Of a stretch of DNA of 24,104 nt, positions 22,108 through 24,104 are shown in pieces. The notes beneath the pieces are model-generated. The model was given only the letters and a program-made list of their open reading frames with translations, made no database searches and had not been told where the DNA came from. The translations under genes were made by a program, and so were the position numbers. Source of the DNA: Allopontixanthobacter sp041741895 (lineage in GTDB: Bacteria; Pseudomonadota; Alphaproteobacteria; Sphingomonadales; Sphingomonadaceae); assembly GCA_041741895.1 (NCBI GenBank), contig JBGSJO010000020.1, positions 1 to 24,104 of the forward strand. Direction: 5' to 3'. Within the stretch, counting starts at the first letter, position 1, and each line of letters starts with the position of its first letter.

Positions 22108-23847
22108 TTGAACAATTCCGAACTGGTGCTGGCACTGGCGAGCTGCGCCGTTTTCATGGCTATCGTCGCAGGCATTTCATGGCGCATGGCGCGCGGCAGC
22201 GTATCATCGCAGGATGGGTATTTTCTGGCCGGGCGGAACCTGGGCGGCATTTTCATCGCTGGTTCGCTGCTGCTGACCAATCTTTCGGCGGAACAGCTGA
22301 TCGGCCTCAATGGGTCGGCTTATGGCTACAATATGTCGAGCATGGCGTGGGAAGTGACCGCCGCCATATCGACCATTGCCATGGCGCTGATTTTCCTGCC
22401 GCGTTACCTCAAGGGCGCGTTCACCACCCTGCCCGAATTCCTGGCGGACCGGTATGACGCCCAGGTCCAGCGGATGACTGCGGTTCTGTTCCTGCTGGGC
22501 TACGGCCTCGTCACCATCCCGTCGGTGCTCTATTCCGGATCGCTGGCGGTGATGAAGATCTTCGACGTGCCCGCGCTGTTCGGCATTGGCGAATTTCCGG
22601 CATTGGTGGCCATGGTGCTGGTCACGGGCGTTACCGGGGCGATCTATGCCGTATTTGGCGGGATGAAGGCGGTCGCGGTGTCCGACACGATCAACGGGAT
22701 CGGGCTGTTGATCGTCGGCGTGCTGGTGCTGGTGCTGGGTATCCTGGCGCTGGGGGGCGGAGAATTCCTGTCCGGCCTGTCACGGCTAAGCGCCGATCAT
22801 CCGGAAAAACTGAACGCGATCGGCGGGCCGCAGGATCCTACCCCGTTCGGCACGCTGTTCACCGGCATGCTCATCGCCAATCTGTTCTACTGGTGCACCA
22901 ACCAATATGTGATCCAGCGCACGCTGGCCGCCCGGTCCCTGGCCGAAGGGCAAAAGGGCGTGCTGCTGTCGGGTTTTTTCAAGGTGCTGGTACCGTTTCT
23001 GATGATGATCCCCGGCATCATCGCATTCCACCTGTACGGGCCGGGCCTGGCGACGATCGATCTGGCCTTTCCGCAACTGGTCAAGGATCTGTTCCCGATC
23101 TGGCTGATGGGGTTCTTTCTCGCGGTGTTGCTGGGAGCGGTATTCAGTTCGTTCAATTCGCTGGTCAATAGCGCCGCGACCCTGTTCTGCCTCGACATCC
23201 TGCCTTCGATCACGGTGCGCACATTTGACGATGCGGCCATTGTCCGGATCGCGAAGATCGCCAGCATCGTGGTGGCCCTGTTTTCCTTCGCCGTTGCGCC
23301 GCTGCTGTATTTCGCGCCGGACGGGCTGTGGCAGATCATCCGCATCTTCACCGGGTTCTACAATATTCCGATCATCACCATCGTACTGGTCGGCCTGTTC
23401 ACCCGCCGGGTGCCGGCGCTGGGGGCCAAGCTGGTGATCGTGTTCCATGTGATTGCCTACGGCATCATCAAATTCGCGCTGGCCGATGTGGTCACGCTGC
23501 ATTTCCTGCATCTGTATGGCGTGCTGTTCGTGGTCGAACTGGGCATCATGCTGGTGGTCACCTGGCTGCGCCCTCGCGCCGAGCCTTGGTCATTCGCCGC
23601 CCGGCAGCGGACCGACCTGACACCGTGGCGCGGCGCGGTGCCCACCGCAGTCCTGCTGATGAGCGTGGTAATTGCGACCTATCTGCTGTTTTCACCAATC
23701 GGCCTGGCGAGCGGCGCGCTATCCGGCACATTCTGGGTGCTGATTACGCTGCTGGTGGTGGGGAATACCGGGTTCTGGGGATGGAAAATGCGAAATGGTG
23801 CCCTCCGGGGCAATTCCATCGAACAAGGTTTCAGTCGAAGAACTTGA
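22108..23847 (+). CDS. Sodium/solute symporter (SSS family), SGLT-like sugar type
   Basis: A 579-residue transporter with about 14 helices. It resembles Vibrio SGLT in the regions that hold sugar and sodium. NLSAEQ gives Asn58 and Gln63, WEV gives Glu82, ANLFYW gives Asn258 and Tyr261, and GFFKVLVPF gives Lys292; these fall at constant offsets from vSGLT Asn64, Gln69, Glu88, Asn260, Tyr263 and Lys294. The Na2-site serines are Ser347-Ser348 (VFSSFNS). At the position of vSGLT Gln428 there is Arg412. Sugar or polyol uptake is therefore likely. The start is TTG 22108, preceded by GGGGAGGAGAGG (22091-22102). The upstream in-frame sequence encodes a Cys/Pro-rich stretch unlike the family. Confidence 0.87.
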   Translation: MNNSELVLALASCAVFMAIVAGISWRMARGSVSSQDGYFLAGRNLGGIFIAGSLLLTNLSAEQLIGLNGSAYGYNMSSMAWEVTAAISTIAMALIFLPRYLKGAFTTLPEFLADRYDAQVQRMTAVLFLLGYGLVTIPSVLYSGSLAVMKIFDVPALFGIGEFPALVAMVLVTGVTGAIYAVFGGMKAVAVSDTINGIGLLIVGVLVLVLGILALGGGEFLSGLSRLSADHPEKLNAIGGPQDPTPFGTLFTGMLIANLFYWCTNQYVIQRTLAARSLAEGQKGVLLSGFFKVLVPFLMMIPGIIAFHLYGPGLATIDLAFPQLVKDLFPIWLMGFFLAVLLGAVFSSFNSLVNSAATLFCLDILPSITVRTFDDAAIVRIAKIASIVVALFSFAVAPLLYFAPDGLWQIIRIFTGFYNIPIITIVLVGLFTRRVPALGAKLVIVFHVIAYGIIKFALADVVTLHFLHLYGVLFVVELGIMLVVTWLRPRAEPWSFAARQRTDLTPWRGAVPTAVLLMSVVIATYLLFSPIGLASGALSGTFWVLITLLVVGNTGFWGWKMRNGALRGNSIEQGFSRRT

Positions 23848-23890
23848 AGCGTCCCGGGTTTTCCGGACGCTCCTATCTGTGAGAAGGAGC
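23848..23890. terminator. Two stem-loops between convergent genes, possible bidirectional terminator
   Basis: AGCGTCC (23848-23854) pairs with GGACGCT (23865-23871). Overlapping its end, GCTCCT (23869-23874) pairs with AGGAGC (23885-23890). Neither is followed by a T-run, but they fill the gap between the symporter stop and the convergent winged-helix gene. Confidence 0.4.
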
Positions 23891-23907
23891 TATGCGATCA
23901 GTCTCGT

Positions 23908-24104
23908 TCATGACAACGAGTACCAGGTCGCGCGCGCTTTACCGTATTGGCGAATGCGTCGCGCTTCGACCAATTCGCGCAAGCGTTTTTTGAGCGTATT
24001 GCGATTTGCTCCGGTTTCTTCGACAATCTGCGCAATCTTAAGGCGCTCATTGGGTCGCAGGAGCTTGAGAGCCTGCACCGAAATTTCGGGTAAAGCCGCG
24101 TCCG
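23908..24104 (-). CDS. C-terminal winged-helix DNA-binding domain, gene cut by window edge
   Basis: The minus frame is open from the right edge and stops at 23908-23910, giving 65 residues. They read ...VQALKLLRPNERLKIAQIVEETGANRNTLKKRLRELVEARRI, then a short basic hairpin and GKARATWYSLS at the end. This is a helix-turn-helix with recognition helix ANRNTLKKRLREL followed by a wing, a form often found at the C-terminus of Fic-like or regulatory proteins. The start and any N-terminal domain are outside the window, so the protein cannot be named. Confidence 0.65.
   Translation of the reverse strand, partial: DAALPEISVQALKLLRPNERLKIAQIVEETGANRNTLKKRLRELVEARRIRQYGKARATWYSLS

Noticed and set aside
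22786..23511. 241-codon open frame on the minus strand
   Set aside because: It is antisense to the sodium/sugar symporter. The translation is rich in Asp, Gln, Arg and Glu with no fold signature.
23892..23993. 33-codon plus-strand frame preceded by GAAGGAG
   Set aside because: It is antisense to the winged-helix gene end, has no recognisable feature, and its apparent ribosome site is part of an inverted repeat.
1..24104. CRISPR array, prophage, restriction or retron-type defence system
   Set aside because: No regularly spaced repeats, phage structural genes, reverse transcriptase, nuclease or methylase motifs were seen.

Overview
The window looks like an alphaproteobacterial chromosome, most likely Sphingomonadales (Erythrobacteraceae/Sphingomonadaceae type). 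This is inferred from the GC-rich coding style, the three-gene petABC operon next to apt, and the general look of the proteins; no database search was possible. It splits into an accessory left part (1 to about 6.7 kb) and an ordinary housekeeping right part (6.7 to 24.1 kb).

Left part: a transposase tail runs in from the left edge. It is followed by a tightly packed five-gene operon (398-5532): UbiA-type prenyltransferase with an N-terminal HAD-like domain, GtrA membrane protein, DprE1-like FAD oxidase, DprE2-like short-chain reductase, and a GT87 membrane glycosyltransferase. All four junctions are 4-nt start/stop overlaps. The set matches the mycobacterial decaprenyl-phosphoryl-arabinose (DPA) genes Rv3806c, Rv3789, Rv3790 and Rv3791 plus a polyprenyl-phosphate-sugar-dependent glycosyltransferase. 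It therefore probably makes a lipid-linked D-arabinofuranose donor and transfers the sugar to an unknown acceptor. Next come an intact IS630-type element (5661-6712), whose transposase is split by a frameshift at a run of seven A, and a tRNA-Gly(TCC) whose 3' end faces this accessory block.

Right part, minus strand: a Na+/H+ antiporter translationally coupled to an OmpA-like lipoprotein; apt; the cytochrome bc1 operon petA-petB-petC, ending in a strong terminator that abuts apt; and pepN-pgeF. Then follow a small NAD(P)-binding protein gene (plus strand); the ltaE-EamA exporter pair (minus); a small GNAT-like protein gene (plus); two membrane PH-domain genes (minus); an SGLT-like sodium/sugar symporter (plus); and the C-terminal end of a winged-helix protein cut by the right edge (minus).

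The most interesting system is the putative arabinosylation operon. It lies on a block bounded by mobile DNA and a tRNA, has a HAD domain that has lost its catalytic residues, and carries a DprE1 with Ala where M. tuberculosis has the benzothiazinone-reactive Cys387.
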